A DNA stretch of 64,000 bases from Paenibacillaceae bacterium (GCA_015057705.1 SVDU01000001.1:248001-312000); one strand, 5' to 3'; shown: positions 16,707 to 26,249, counted from the stretch's first letter. Notes: generated from the sequence alone by a model not told the origin. Program-made: numbers and translations.

Positions 16707-18515
16707 TTATCGTAATATATGTTTTAGTGCGTCACATAGGCGCTTGTTATCTTCTTTGGTTCTGACTGCGATCCGGATACATTCTCTTCCTTCCATACCT
16801 GGTTTGTGGGAGAGATCCTTCACAAGAATGTTGTAACGGTTTAAAAGCAGCTCGGCGATCTGATGGGCAGAGCAGCCGTCTTTTACCTCGCAGAGTATAA
16901 AATTGGCCTGGGACGGGTACAGGGTTAGCTGTCTTATGGAACCCAGTAAGCCATACATTTCGTCTCTGGTCTCCTGAAATTGTTTTAGGGCATCCCGGTA
17001 ATCCCCCTGATACTTCTCAAATATCTGAAGAAAATATTCTGCAAGAGAATTAATATTCCAGATGGGAAGCTCTTTGCGTACAAGAGCAATGATATCCGGA
17101 TCTGCGCATGCCATGAGTCCAAGGCGCAATCCCGGTACACCATAGGATTTTGAGATGCTTTTTATAAGAACCAGATTCTGATGGGCATTTAAGATCTCCG
17201 GTGTCATAAAGGATGGTTCTTCCTCCTGATTAGAGAAATCCAAAAAGGATTCATCCAGGATCAGAAGAGCATTTCGTTCCTGACAGAAGCGGATAAGCTT
17301 TTGCACATCACCTTTTTTTATGTAATTCCCAGAAGGATTATCCGGATTCACTAAAACAAGTGCGGCGATTTCCTTATCACGGTAAAAATCCATAAGATCC
17401 TCAGCTGTGTAAGTAAAATCCCTGGAGAAAACGGTATAAGGGATTACAGAAGCTGCACAGTTTTCATATTCTGAAAAGGAAGGACGTAGAACACCCACCG
17501 GTTTTTCAAAGCTGCGAAGAAGCGGTTTTATCAGCTCTGTGGCGCCATTTCCTGTTAATACCTGGCTTTTATCAAGTCCAAGAGATTTTGCAGCAAGAAG
17601 GTTATTAATATCAAGTCCTGAGGGATAGCTGGTTGTAAGAATTTCAAAGCTGGCTTTTATCTCACCCATGAGACGGCTGTTAGGGAAATAAGGATTTACC
17701 AGATAGCAGAAATCCAACAGTCCCGGATAGCGCCAGTATCCTCCGTATCGCTCAGATAAACGAAGCAGTCTGCTTTGGGAATCTGTGAATATGGATTCTG
17801 CAATATCCAAGTCCTGCTCGTCATCGATTTCGTACCAGAAACCGTTTTCCAGACGGGATGCTTTTAAATCGTGATCGTCCAGCAGGGAGATAACTTTCAG
17901 CACCTGCTCATAATAGGCATTGTTTCCTAATGCCTTGCTGTATGCTTCTAAGAAAGGAACATAATGGGTGGAGGAGAAGTTCTGACTGAATTTATATATA
18001 TTAACCGTTTTATAGTAGGAATGAATGTCTTCGAAACGGAAGTCTTTTCTGGTTAAAAACTTCATGATATTGTCCTGCTGGTCAATGAGTACAACGGTGC
18101 CGTCCATCCAGCTTTCAAAGGGAGCGGTCAGAGCCAGATTAGGGCGGGGGTCCTTAATGATCTGGGTTAATACCTCCTGCTCAAATATCAGGTCTGATTC
18201 CAGGAGCAGAGTATCATCTTCCAGGAGATGCTCCTTGGCAAGATAAAGAGAGTAGATGTTGTTGGTTGTTTCATAAACCGGGTTATCAATAAAAACCACC
18301 GGAGTATGAAGCGAAAGGGATTCCACAAAGGAACGCAGAAGCTCCCCCTTATGACCCGTAACAAGAATGATTTTTTCCAGGTTATATTGGTCCAGCTGTT
18401 TTAACATTCGTTCAATTAATGGAATTTTATTGACGGGTACCATACATTTGGGCTGATGTTCGGTTAACTGTTTCAGACGCCGACCCATACCGGCAGCCAG
18501 GATAATTGCTTGCAT
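16707..18515 (-). CDS. Bifunctional nucleotidyltransferase / PLP aminotransferase fusion
   Basis: 602 residues. Residues ~1-240 are a sugar-phosphate/phosphocholine-type NTP transferase (MQAIILAAGMGRRLKQLTEH, PKCMVPVNKIPLIERML; metal-binding Asp in LLLESDLIFE), closest in style to LicC/phosphonate cytidylyltransferases. Residues ~245-602 are a class I/II aminotransferase resembling HisC/CobD: VLTGNGATELI, NPDNPSGNYIKKGD, LILDESFLDF, and the PLP-lysine segment SISKSYGVPGLRLG. Such fusions are expected to make and activate an amino-phospho or amino-phosphonate head group for surface polymers or lipids. The exact substrate is inference. It is co-directional with a methyltransferase 18 bp downstream. 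Confidence 0.88.
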   Translation of the reverse strand: MQAIILAAGMGRRLKQLTEHQPKCMVPVNKIPLIERMLKQLDQYNLEKIILVTGHKGELLRSFVESLSLHTPVVFIDNPVYETTNNIYSLYLAKEHLLEDDTLLLESDLIFEQEVLTQIIKDPRPNLALTAPFESWMDGTVVLIDQQDNIMKFLTRKDFRFEDIHSYYKTVNIYKFSQNFSSTHYVPFLEAYSKALGNNAYYEQVLKVISLLDDHDLKASRLENGFWYEIDDEQDLDIAESIFTDSQSRLLRLSERYGGYWRYPGLLDFCYLVNPYFPNSRLMGEIKASFEILTTSYPSGLDINNLLAAKSLGLDKSQVLTGNGATELIKPLLRSFEKPVGVLRPSFSEYENCAASVIPYTVFSRDFTYTAEDLMDFYRDKEIAALVLVNPDNPSGNYIKKGDVQKLIRFCQERNALLILDESFLDFSNQEEEPSFMTPEILNAHQNLVLIKSISKSYGVPGLRLGLMACADPDIIALVRKELPIWNINSLAEYFLQIFEKYQGDYRDALKQFQETRDEMYGLLGSIRQLTLYPSQANFILCEVKDGCSAHQIAELLLNRYNILVKDLSHKPGMEGRECIRIAVRTKEDNKRLCDALKHILR

Positions 18516-18650
18516 AGGCTCCTCCTTTTATGTTCAAAAAATATTATATTTTATAAATTATGAACATAATAGCAGGTTAAAGATTGAATGTCAATAGTTG
18601 GAAGAAGTAAAAAATGAATTTAATCAGTGAAAGCGGACGAATTATTAATA

Positions 18651-18700
18651 AAAGAGGTACGCGGTCTTCCCGTTACGGAGTGTAGACCGTGCACCTCTTT
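18651..18700. terminator. Terminator downstream of the HTH regulator
   Basis: AAAGAGGTaCGCGGTCT (18651-18667) pairs with AGACCGTGCACCTCTTT (18684-18700). A/T runs on both sides make it usable in both directions. It follows the reverse-strand regulator stop at 18722. Confidence 0.88.
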
Positions 18701-18721
18701 TTGTCTAATTTTCTAAAGCTG

Positions 18722-20134
18722 TCAGGAGATGAGTTCCTGAATTTTAATGGCCATCTCATCCAGATAGCTATTCCATAGTTCAACACTGAAATTTACAATT
18801 TTTTTCGGGTTTACGGTAAAATTTCTTTGCAGGTTATCATTTATTTCACGTGAAGGGAATGTATGAACCTTATCTTGCAGATTATGGTCAAGAAGATAGA
18901 TCATGGATTTACTTTCTGAACCAAAAACCATCATCTCAGGTAAGGTGCTGTTAATAATAATTATTTTATTAAACTGCTTGTTTCTGATAAAACCGTTTAA
19001 CCGTTTTAAGTAGTCAATCCGTCTGTCCGCCGGAATATTAATCTGGCCGATTAATGGTACAACAACCGTTCCTGTTATACAGAATTTCATCATTGCATCA
19101 ATCGTAATAATAAACTCAGTATCATTTGTCAGGACTTCCTGAAAGAAGTTTATCATCAATGTTTTTATTTTTTCGTCAGCTTTAAAATTTTTTAAATCCT
19201 CTTCATCAACCAGATATCCCAGAGGGATAGAGGTAAATAATGAATTTGGCTGCCGTTCAAGGAGCTTTGATAAATGAGAGGGATGTTCCGTCAGTATTTG
19301 TTTGATCTCACTTTGGCTGAACGTCATTTGTATGCGTTTTATATTTAAAAGAGCGGTCAGGCAGGATACGATATGGCTTTTTTGTCTGATATAAGTCATT
19401 AAAGGTGCTCCATCTGGCTGCCGGCTGAAGATAAGAAGGTATTTCCCTTTCAGCAGCAAGTAGGGGTTGTCTGGTTTCTCACATAGTTCCCATAAATACA
19501 AATCGACATATTTTTGAGCGTGAACGATTGCAGAAAGATAATTCTGTTTATCGTTCTTCTGGACACATTCATCTGTGGAAGAAGTCAGGAACTGATGAAA
19601 TATGGCAGGTTTATCTGCAGTGGTATCCAATAACTGTACGCGTTGAATGATATCGGAAAAAAAAGGGCTGTAAATAGAAATCGTGTTGAAAAATTCCAAT
19701 TCCTCTCCGGAACTGCTGCTAATAGATTCCGAAGTAAGAATACATAGCATATTCAAAATATTATTAATTCCAAGGTAACTTAATTCACTGTTGGGAAAGT
19801 TGAGAAAAGCGCCGCTTTCATCATCCAAATCTTTATTAATAGCATAAGCAATTGCAAGGGATAAAAAGTTTTCCAGTTCAAATTTAGAATGAAAATCATA
19901 GATGACAGGGAAAATCTCTTTTAATTTTATATGGCAGTCATGGCAGTAAAGTGCATCTGCAAAATAACCAGCGGCCATCCGGCTAAACTGTTTCTTTTCC
20001 TTTGAATAAGGAAGTCTCGAGCCATTTAATATTTTGCTGAGACTGCTGGGGGCCATATTTAAATAGATAGCAAAATCTGTTTTAGATATTTTGGGAATGT
20101 TAATAAGTGTTTCCAACAGCACTCCGGTTTTCAT
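18722..20134 (-). CDS. HTH-domain regulator of unknown type, divergent from the large adhesin
   Basis: 470 residues. The N-terminal ~45 residues form a helix-turn-helix (ISKTDFAIYLNMAPSSLSKI, then LNGSRLPYSKEKK) of the XRE type. A Cys/His-containing segment follows (ALYCHDCHIKLKEIF). The remaining ~380 residues are helical and unassigned (RIDYLKRLNGFIRNKQFNKI is one basic patch). I do not recognise the C-terminal family. It stands divergent from the 1608-residue surface protein, with 288 bp between them holding three AAAAAGTTAC-like boxes. A role as its regulator is a reasonable inference. Confidence 0.65.
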   Translation of the reverse strand: MKTGVLLETLINIPKISKTDFAIYLNMAPSSLSKILNGSRLPYSKEKKQFSRMAAGYFADALYCHDCHIKLKEIFPVIYDFHSKFELENFLSLAIAYAINKDLDDESGAFLNFPNSELSYLGINNILNMLCILTSESISSSSGEELEFFNTISIYSPFFSDIIQRVQLLDTTADKPAIFHQFLTSSTDECVQKNDKQNYLSAIVHAQKYVDLYLWELCEKPDNPYLLLKGKYLLIFSRQPDGAPLMTYIRQKSHIVSCLTALLNIKRIQMTFSQSEIKQILTEHPSHLSKLLERQPNSLFTSIPLGYLVDEEDLKNFKADEKIKTLMINFFQEVLTNDTEFIITIDAMMKFCITGTVVVPLIGQINIPADRRIDYLKRLNGFIRNKQFNKIIIINSTLPEMMVFGSESKSMIYLLDHNLQDKVHTFPSREINDNLQRNFTVNPKKIVNFSVELWNSYLDEMAIKIQELIS

Positions 20135-20270
20135 ATTTAAGCTCCTACTTCTTATGTATGTTTATGAAAATTATAGTAACATAAATTATTACGATTGTCT
20201 ATTTTTATGTAACCGCAAACGGAAATGAATCATGACAGAAAAGTTCTGTTGGAAATGCAGAGTTATTGAC

Positions 20271-20330
20271 AAAAAGTTACAAAGTTTTCCGTTGCCGTCA
20301 AAAAAGAAGTAACTTTTTTGAAAAAGTTTC
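20271..20330. promoter_or_regulatory. Three AAAAAGTTWC boxes upstream of the adhesin promoter
   Basis: AAAAAGTTAC at 20271-20280 (plus), the same 10-mer inverted at 20309-20318, and AAAAAGTTTC at 20321-20330. A TATAAT is at 20354-20359, but the -35 position (about 20331) is poor. That layout is typical of an activator-dependent promoter with sites just upstream of -35. The neighbouring HTH protein is the obvious candidate. Confidence 0.5.
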
Positions 20331-20422
20331 AAGCGTCACTTCAGGCCTGTCTATATAATCATAATAGGTTACTTCACCCAAAATTAATTGAATGAAATGA
20401 TGGATATAAGGAGGTATGAAAA

Positions 20423-23400
20423 TTGAAGAGAAGGAAACAAAGATGTTTTGTGGCATGGCTGTTGACTGCGCTGCTGGTGCTGAACATGTTTCTTCCTGTT
20501 AGCAGTGTTCTGGCTGATGAAGCTGAGGCTTCAGACAATATTATTACAATCACAAACAGTGATGACAAAGCAAGCCCAAGTGAGGCAGACCAGCAGGAAG
20601 ATACCGATCCCACGGAAGAAACCAGTGAAAACGGTTCAAAGGGAAATGATTCGGAGGTTTCTATAGCAACCCCATCTGAAGGAATAAAAGATCCTGGGGC
20701 AACGCCTTTTTTGACGGAGTTTATGCCTTTCGTGGACCAGGCAGCCGGGAATGATGTAACGGACCGGCTTTTAAATGTGAAATTAGAAATCACACAGGAT
20801 GGGAATGACAATGTTGATGGGGGGATCATTGCGGGTAAAGACTTTCAGGTAAATGGTTCCTTTCGCGTACCAGTCGTGGGGGATGGCCTTTCATCTGATG
20901 AATGTGTTGTAACAGGTGATGAAGCGGTATTTAATTTAGATACGAATATTAATATCATTGTTCCGGCTTCAAAGCAGCTGTATCTGACCTACCAGGGGGA
21001 GCAGGTAGGAACACTTTATTTTGAAAGCGGCAGAATTAGAATTGTGTTTGACGGGGAGGTCCTGAACGAAGATGGTGTAGGAAATGTTGTCTGTAAATTT
21101 GCAGCGACCATGAAATATACAGGTACGGATGTGGAAGAAGGAAGTCCTAATGATAAAGTCTTTATTATAGATAAGGAATATACCGTCAAGGCTCCTGAGA
21201 TTCCGGTCACACAGACCCAGGTGAAATCGGGTGAACTGTCTGCTGATAAGACGAAAATCAATTGGAAAGTAGTAGTAAATGCATCGAAAGGCAGTAATGG
21301 CATTTCTTTAAAGGATTATGCATTTCAGGATAATTTAGAAAATGCAGGCGCTTACGTTCCGGACTCATTTAAAATTGGCGATAATTATATCAGCGATGAG
21401 AATGTGTATGACCCTGGCGACAAAACACTTTCTTATACGTTTGACACAGATGTCATCGGAGAACAGACCATTACTTTCACAACAGAGATTCCACCTGATA
21501 CGCTGATCAAAGGTGGTACAATTAAAAACACCGCCCAGTTTGGAAAAGGCGGTACACTTGAAAATACCAATCAGGTTTCAATCCTGATAGCAAAAAAAAC
21601 GTTGATTAATAAAACCGGTTCTGCTGGGGGCGGCATGTCGGGCGGTACATACGATCCAACTAACCGAACTATCACCTGGACGATCACCGTAAACCAGGAC
21701 AAAATTCCATTAGAAGATGTGACTGTAACAGATACGCTTCCCGGTAATCTGATTTGGAAGTCGGCAGAGTGGAGCTGGAATGATGATTCTGAAACGGACC
21801 CGGGAATCCCATTACCCATAACCATCAGTACTGAGCCAGCGAATCATCAATACACCCTAAGCGGTACGATTACCAAAACAGTGAAATTGACCATTGAAAG
21901 TGAAGTTCCTGTAGAGAATTATGTAGGTACCACAACCTACTATAAAAATAGGGCAACTTTAACCTGGAATGGAATGCCTGGCGGGACGTGGTATGATGAA
22001 ACAGGAAATATTGGCATTGGAATTGACGGAATCACGAAGCAGGCAGTTGGAACGCCCGATTATGTAAATCGCCAGATCCAATGGAAGGCAGCCGTTGACT
22101 TAAAAAATCAGACCGGATTCACCGATGTGAATCAGATCAAGGTGTACGATCTGTTGATCTATGGAGATTCTGTGGCACTTGAGGATACCAATTTAAGTGC
22201 GTTAATAGGAACGGACTATAAAAAACTAAATGCAAAATTCGGACAAAGTTTTGTTCCCGGCAGTTTTAACGGATCAGGTTTTTTGACAGAAGAGATACAG
22301 GAAGTGACTGCGGGCGGAGTCGTTGTTGGTGAGTTACTGGCGGTCAGCGGATTCAATATAGATAAAGCCTATAGTTTTACGTTTAAAACCCAGGTAATGG
22401 ATCCAGATATCTTTGCTGCAAACAAAAGCAAAACCGTTTATAACACGGCATCTCTGTATTATGACGGAACACATTTAGATAACGGTGATGCTCAAACCAC
22501 TTACGACAGCAATATTTTAAACAAGCAGGTACTGAAAGCCGGAACGAATATGGCTGGTACCAGTGCAAACGGTTTTAATCCGGAAGATAAAACGGCTGTT
22601 TTCCGCCTGAATATCAATTCGGAAGGTTATGACCTGACTGGAGCAAAGACGAAAAACGGAACGCTTGGCAATGTAACAGTAACGGATGTGCTGCCTGATA
22701 ACTGGACATTTGTTGATCTTTTATCCGATGCAAAATATCAGCTTTATGATGGGAGTAATAACCTGGTCATGGACACATCTGATATCTTAGAAGGTGATCC
22801 TGTAATTTCTGGTAAGACAGCTGAATTTGTGTTCAAAAAGCTAAATAAGGCTTATTACATTCTGATAAAGGCGCAGCTCTCTGAGGAAGGGTATTTGAAA
22901 TACATAGAAAGCGCTTATTCCGGCGGAAAATCTGATTCATATCAGAACGCTACCAACACAGTCAGAATTACCGCAGATAGTGATGCCAGCTGGGTGGCTG
23001 AAAAGTCAGAGACAGTCCAGGTACCTACAGCATTTCTGGTAAAAACCGTGAACAGCGGCAAAAATCCGGTGGAGTGGACAATTAAATTTAATCCATATGA
23101 CCTTCCGGCCTTTAAAAATGTAAAGATTACGGATCAGATTCCGGACGGGCTTGAGTTTTCATTGAAACAGGACGGTTCTCTTGATCTTACCACTTTAAAG
23201 GTCACAGAATATGACAGGCAGGTAAACGGAGCATTTCCTTCCTCAGGAGGGAATGAACTGAATGAAGAGCAGCTTCAAAGTATGATTTCCTACGAGAAAG
23301 CTTCACGTATTCTGAACTTTACTCCGGCAGAGGGAAAACTGTATCAAATCGTTTATCAGACCGAAGTGACCGGCAATATCAGTGCAAAACTGAAGAATCA

Positions 23401-25249
23401 GGTAACGGTATCGGGCAGCGCCATTGATGGCACCGGCACCAACTCCTCTTATACAGTTCAGGATTCACATGCAAGTGCTACCCTGGAACGCAATGGTTAT
23501 CTGGATATTTCCAAGGTTAATGAGTTGAGCCAGAAGCTTTCCGGTGCCGTGTTCACGTTGTATTCAGATCGGGAACTTCAAAATCCTGTTTGTAACAGCT
23601 CTGTGCGTACAGATGGTACACTGCGGATTGTTCCGATTCCTGCACCTCGAAATTTTGGAGACCCTGAATTTACCTATTATTTAAAGGAAACAACAGTTCC
23701 ACCCGGTTATGAATCAGATAATATGGTTTATACTGTGACTGTCAGAAAGGGGTCCGATAATAAAGCGGTCACTACGGTTTCTGGAAAAACGCCGGGAGCG
23801 ATTCTCACCGTGATGAATTACCCAATTAACAGTGTCACCAGACTGTCAATTGACAAGACAGTAAAAGGCAATGGGGCAAGTACCTCAGATGCCTTTGATT
23901 TCACCATTGATTTCACTGGAGGAAGTGTTGACGGCATCTATAATTACATCGGTTCCGGAGGCAAGGAAAACGGCCAGCTGACAATCAGCGGCAACCGTGG
24001 GACGTTCCAGCTTAAGGACAAAGAAGGGATTTCCATAACCGGACTTCCGGACGGTGCTTCCTACCAGATTAGTGAAGCAGATTCCGGTAACGGATATGTA
24101 ACTTCCAGCACAGGAGAATCCGGTTCCATCAAAGTCGGACAGACCATGACAGCCTCCTTTATCAATACAAAGTGGCTGCCCGGAAGTCTGACCATCAAAA
24201 AAACAGTTGCCGGTAATGCAGAGAAAAATATAAAGTTCGATTTCACTGTAACGTTTACAAAACCGGATGGTACGCCGGATAACGGCGGGTACGAATATTC
24301 CGGGTCAGGTGAGAGCGGAACGATTAGCAGTGGCGGTCATATATTCCTCGCCCATGGCCAAAGCATCACCATAACAGGGCTGCCAAAGGATACTGTTTAC
24401 ACTGTAAATGAAAATAATGATTCCCAGAACGGCTATGTGATGAACTCCAATCATGAGACCGGCACAATTATCACAAATGAAAATCAGACTGCCTCATTTG
24501 TGAACACGAAATGGCTGCCTGGAAGCCTGACTGTCAGCAAAACGGTTGCAGGAAGCGGAGGTGATATAAAAAAGAAGTTTGATTTCACCGTGACTTTCAC
24601 GGCAGAGGGTTCCTATACCTACACAGGAAATGGCGTTAGTGGAGGGACAATTCAGAGCGGAGATAAAATTTCTCTTGCTGACGGGGAAAGCATCACTATC
24701 ACAGGACTACCGGACGGCACGAAATATCAGGTGACAGAAGCTGATTATAGGTTGCAAGGGTATACTGCCGCCTCCACAGGAGGAAGCGGAACGGTGGACA
24801 CTCTTACCACATCAGTGGCTATGTTTACCAACACTTACATCAATGAATCCAGAAGCGGTGGCGGTGGAAGCAGTGGTGGAGGTCCAAAAGTATCCCCGCC
24901 GAAGCCCACGGATCCGGCACAATCAGAGGTAACAGTCGTCAATACGCCAAAAACCAGAGAAGAGATGACCCCTCAGGAGTTGTATGACATATACGGGGAG
25001 GTACCTCTCGGCTACATGGTTGGCCCGGACAATCATGTTTATACCCCTCAGCAGTTATACGAAATCTGGGGGCAGGTGCCGCTTGGCTATATGGCAGGCT
25101 CTGACGCACAGCAGCATCCTGGGAGATTGCCCAAAACCGACGATCGCAGATCTGTAAATAAGATTGCATTATGGCTGTTTACCATCTCAGCACTTTCAGG
25201 CATAGTAGTCATACGTATGAATTTAAAGAGAAAGCACGTTGCTGAATAA
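20423..25249 (+). CDS. Large cell-wall-anchored adhesin with isopeptide-type and SpaA-type domains
   Basis: 1608 residues. TTG start with AGGAGG at 20409-20414. Signal peptide ~1-34 (VAWLLTALLVLNMFLPVSSV), acidic Ser/Thr linker to ~110, then a series of beta-rich adhesin/fimbrial domains (~110-1020; recurring VTDTLPGNL, VTDVLPDNW, ITDQIPDGL segments). A SpaA/Cna-B domain follows at ~1023-1130 (YLDISKVNELSQKLSGAVFT), then three ~113-residue repeats at ~1141, 1254 and 1368 (each begins K-TV-G and ends with TASFINTKWLPGS or similar), a Gly-rich linker, and two tandem 21-residue repeats ending PLGYM-GxD. The sorting signal is LPKTD (~1568), then a hydrophobic helix and RMNLKRKHVAE. The D after LPKT, where sortase substrates have G, is unusual. 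Confidence 0.9.
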   Translation: MKRRKQRCFVAWLLTALLVLNMFLPVSSVLADEAEASDNIITITNSDDKASPSEADQQEDTDPTEETSENGSKGNDSEVSIATPSEGIKDPGATPFLTEFMPFVDQAAGNDVTDRLLNVKLEITQDGNDNVDGGIIAGKDFQVNGSFRVPVVGDGLSSDECVVTGDEAVFNLDTNINIIVPASKQLYLTYQGEQVGTLYFESGRIRIVFDGEVLNEDGVGNVVCKFAATMKYTGTDVEEGSPNDKVFIIDKEYTVKAPEIPVTQTQVKSGELSADKTKINWKVVVNASKGSNGISLKDYAFQDNLENAGAYVPDSFKIGDNYISDENVYDPGDKTLSYTFDTDVIGEQTITFTTEIPPDTLIKGGTIKNTAQFGKGGTLENTNQVSILIAKKTLINKTGSAGGGMSGGTYDPTNRTITWTITVNQDKIPLEDVTVTDTLPGNLIWKSAEWSWNDDSETDPGIPLPITISTEPANHQYTLSGTITKTVKLTIESEVPVENYVGTTTYYKNRATLTWNGMPGGTWYDETGNIGIGIDGITKQAVGTPDYVNRQIQWKAAVDLKNQTGFTDVNQIKVYDLLIYGDSVALEDTNLSALIGTDYKKLNAKFGQSFVPGSFNGSGFLTEEIQEVTAGGVVVGELLAVSGFNIDKAYSFTFKTQVMDPDIFAANKSKTVYNTASLYYDGTHLDNGDAQTTYDSNILNKQVLKAGTNMAGTSANGFNPEDKTAVFRLNINSEGYDLTGAKTKNGTLGNVTVTDVLPDNWTFVDLLSDAKYQLYDGSNNLVMDTSDILEGDPVISGKTAEFVFKKLNKAYYILIKAQLSEEGYLKYIESAYSGGKSDSYQNATNTVRITADSDASWVAEKSETVQVPTAFLVKTVNSGKNPVEWTIKFNPYDLPAFKNVKITDQIPDGLEFSLKQDGSLDLTTLKVTEYDRQVNGAFPSSGGNELNEEQLQSMISYEKASRILNFTPAEGKLYQIVYQTEVTGNISAKLKNQVTVSGSAIDGTGTNSSYTVQDSHASATLERNGYLDISKVNELSQKLSGAVFTLYSDRELQNPVCNSSVRTDGTLRIVPIPAPRNFGDPEFTYYLKETTVPPGYESDNMVYTVTVRKGSDNKAVTTVSGKTPGAILTVMNYPINSVTRLSIDKTVKGNGASTSDAFDFTIDFTGGSVDGIYNYIGSGGKENGQLTISGNRGTFQLKDKEGISITGLPDGASYQISEADSGNGYVTSSTGESGSIKVGQTMTASFINTKWLPGSLTIKKTVAGNAEKNIKFDFTVTFTKPDGTPDNGGYEYSGSGESGTISSGGHIFLAHGQSITITGLPKDTVYTVNENNDSQNGYVMNSNHETGTIITNENQTASFVNTKWLPGSLTVSKTVAGSGGDIKKKFDFTVTFTAEGSYTYTGNGVSGGTIQSGDKISLADGESITITGLPDGTKYQVTEADYRLQGYTAASTGGSGTVDTLTTSVAMFTNTYINESRSGGGGSSGGGPKVSPPKPTDPAQSEVTVVNTPKTREEMTPQELYDIYGEVPLGYMVGPDNHVYTPQQLYEIWGQVPLGYMAGSDAQQHPGRLPKTDDRRSVNKIALWLFTISALSGIVVIRMNLKRKHVAE

Positions 25250-25321
25250 ATTCTGACAGAGTGCGGATTACAGATCTGGCTGAAGGAAAATACGTTTTTT
25301 ACAGTAGCAAATGGGAGCTGT

Positions 25322-25371
25322 TGCTCCATAAGTGAGATATCATTTATGGAGCAGCGGTTTCCTTTTTTATT
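25322..25371 (+). terminator. Terminator of the adhesin gene
   Basis: TGCTCCATAA (25322-25331) pairs with TTATGGAGCA (25344-25353), followed by CGGTTTCC and a T-run. Confidence 0.85.
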
Positions 25372-25381
25372 AAAATCCGCC

Positions 25382-25409
25382 TTGACATTTAAAAGGAGAG
25401 TGTTATAAT
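25382..25409 (+). promoter_or_regulatory. Promoter of the zinc operon
   Basis: TTGACA at 25382-25387 and TATAAT at 25404-25409 with 16-bp spacing, 33 bp before the Zur-like gene. The transcribed DNA (TGAAAATGATTTCTGATTTC) has weak dyad character that could be a Fur/Zur-type operator; I cannot confirm it. Confidence 0.75.
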
Positions 25410-25441
25410 ATGAAAATGATTTCTGATTTCGAAAATAGGGG

Positions 25442-25855
25442 ATGAATATGGCAGAACGTGGAAGATACCGGACAAGGCAGCAGGAAATAATTGTCAGCTG
25501 CTTAAAAAAACAAAAAGAGATATTCTGTACTGTGGAAGAATTTATGGAAAGTCTGCGCAGAGATGGGATTCATGTAGGACAGACTACTGTATACCGGGCC
25601 CTGGAACGTTTGTGTGAGGATGGCGTGGTTGTAAAAATTCCATCCGTTGACGGATCCAAGGCTCAGTTTCGATATATTGGTGAGGAGATAAACCGGAATG
25701 TAGGAAAGCTGGTCTGCTTAAAATGCGGATCCATGATTCCCTTAGAATGTTCCAGGCTGGATGAATTCTACCACCACATCCATGATGATCATGGATTTAA
25801 GCTGGATCAAAAGCACATGGTGCTTTACGGCTATTGCAGCAGCTGTCAGCAGTAA
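25442..25855 (+). CDS. zur: Fur-family metalloregulator, probable Zur
   Basis: 137 residues. Winged-helix N-terminus (RTRQQEIIVSCLKKQKEIFC; VGQTTVYRALERLCEDGVVV) and a C-terminal dimerisation/metal domain with two CxxC pairs (CLKCG ~97-100, CSSCQQ at the end) forming the structural zinc site, plus FYHHIHDDHGF histidines typical of sensor sites. Because the same operon carries a ZnuABC importer and COG0523 zinc GTPases, zinc sensing (Zur) is favoured over iron (Fur) or peroxide (PerR). The assignment rests on context. The operon would be autoregulated. Confidence 0.85.
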   Translation: MNMAERGRYRTRQQEIIVSCLKKQKEIFCTVEEFMESLRRDGIHVGQTTVYRALERLCEDGVVVKIPSVDGSKAQFRYIGEEINRNVGKLVCLKCGSMIPLECSRLDEFYHHIHDDHGFKLDQKHMVLYGYCSSCQQ

Positions 25856-25881
25856 GTGACAGATAAAAGAAAGGATTTATT

Positions 25882-26193
25882 ATGAAAGGCAGATTAAATC
25901 CCAGACAATGGGCAGCCCTTTTGACAGCTTTGATTCTCACTGTGGTTTTTCTGGGTTCATCGATTTTTGTATTCACTCATCTTTCCCATGACTGCACAGG
26001 CAGACATTGCAGAGTCTGTCAGGAGATAGAAGTATGTATTTCGGCGCTCAGTGTAATTTTTGAAGCGATTGGAACAGTTGCAGTAATCGCTGTTTCCTTA
26101 CCAATTATAAAGTATTCCATGCTTCCTTATCTGGAAGGACTGTTTCTCAGTCCGGTTTCTCTCGTAGATTTAAAGATCCGTATGAATAATTGA
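25882..26193 (+). CDS. Small Cys/His-containing membrane protein of the zinc operon
   Basis: 103 residues with two predicted TM helices (~12-34 and ~58-80). Between them is a loop with clustered metal-type ligands: HLSHDCTGRHCRVCQEIEVC (two-three His, four Cys). It ends in a short cytosolic tail. I recognise no named family. Its position as second gene, 26 bp after zur and 56 bp before znuA, suggests a role in zinc handling at the membrane. That is inference from context and the ligand cluster. RBS AAAGGA is present. Confidence 0.6.
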   Translation: MKGRLNPRQWAALLTALILTVVFLGSSIFVFTHLSHDCTGRHCRVCQEIEVCISALSVIFEAIGTVAVIAVSLPIIKYSMLPYLEGLFLSPVSLVDLKIRMNN

Positions 26194-26249
26194 ATCGGTT
26201 GATCCATACGGGAATTTGAATTAAACAGAAAAATCGGAGGATTTTATTC

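Noticed and set aside
20374-20829. Reverse-strand frame of 151 codons opposite the adhesin start
   Set aside because: Ser-rich antisense reading covering the promoter and signal peptide, with no start signal.
23846-24840. CRISPR-like or DNA-level tandem repeats in the adhesin gene
   Set aside because: The repeats are protein-level domains of ~113 residues with diverged DNA, not short spaced direct repeats.
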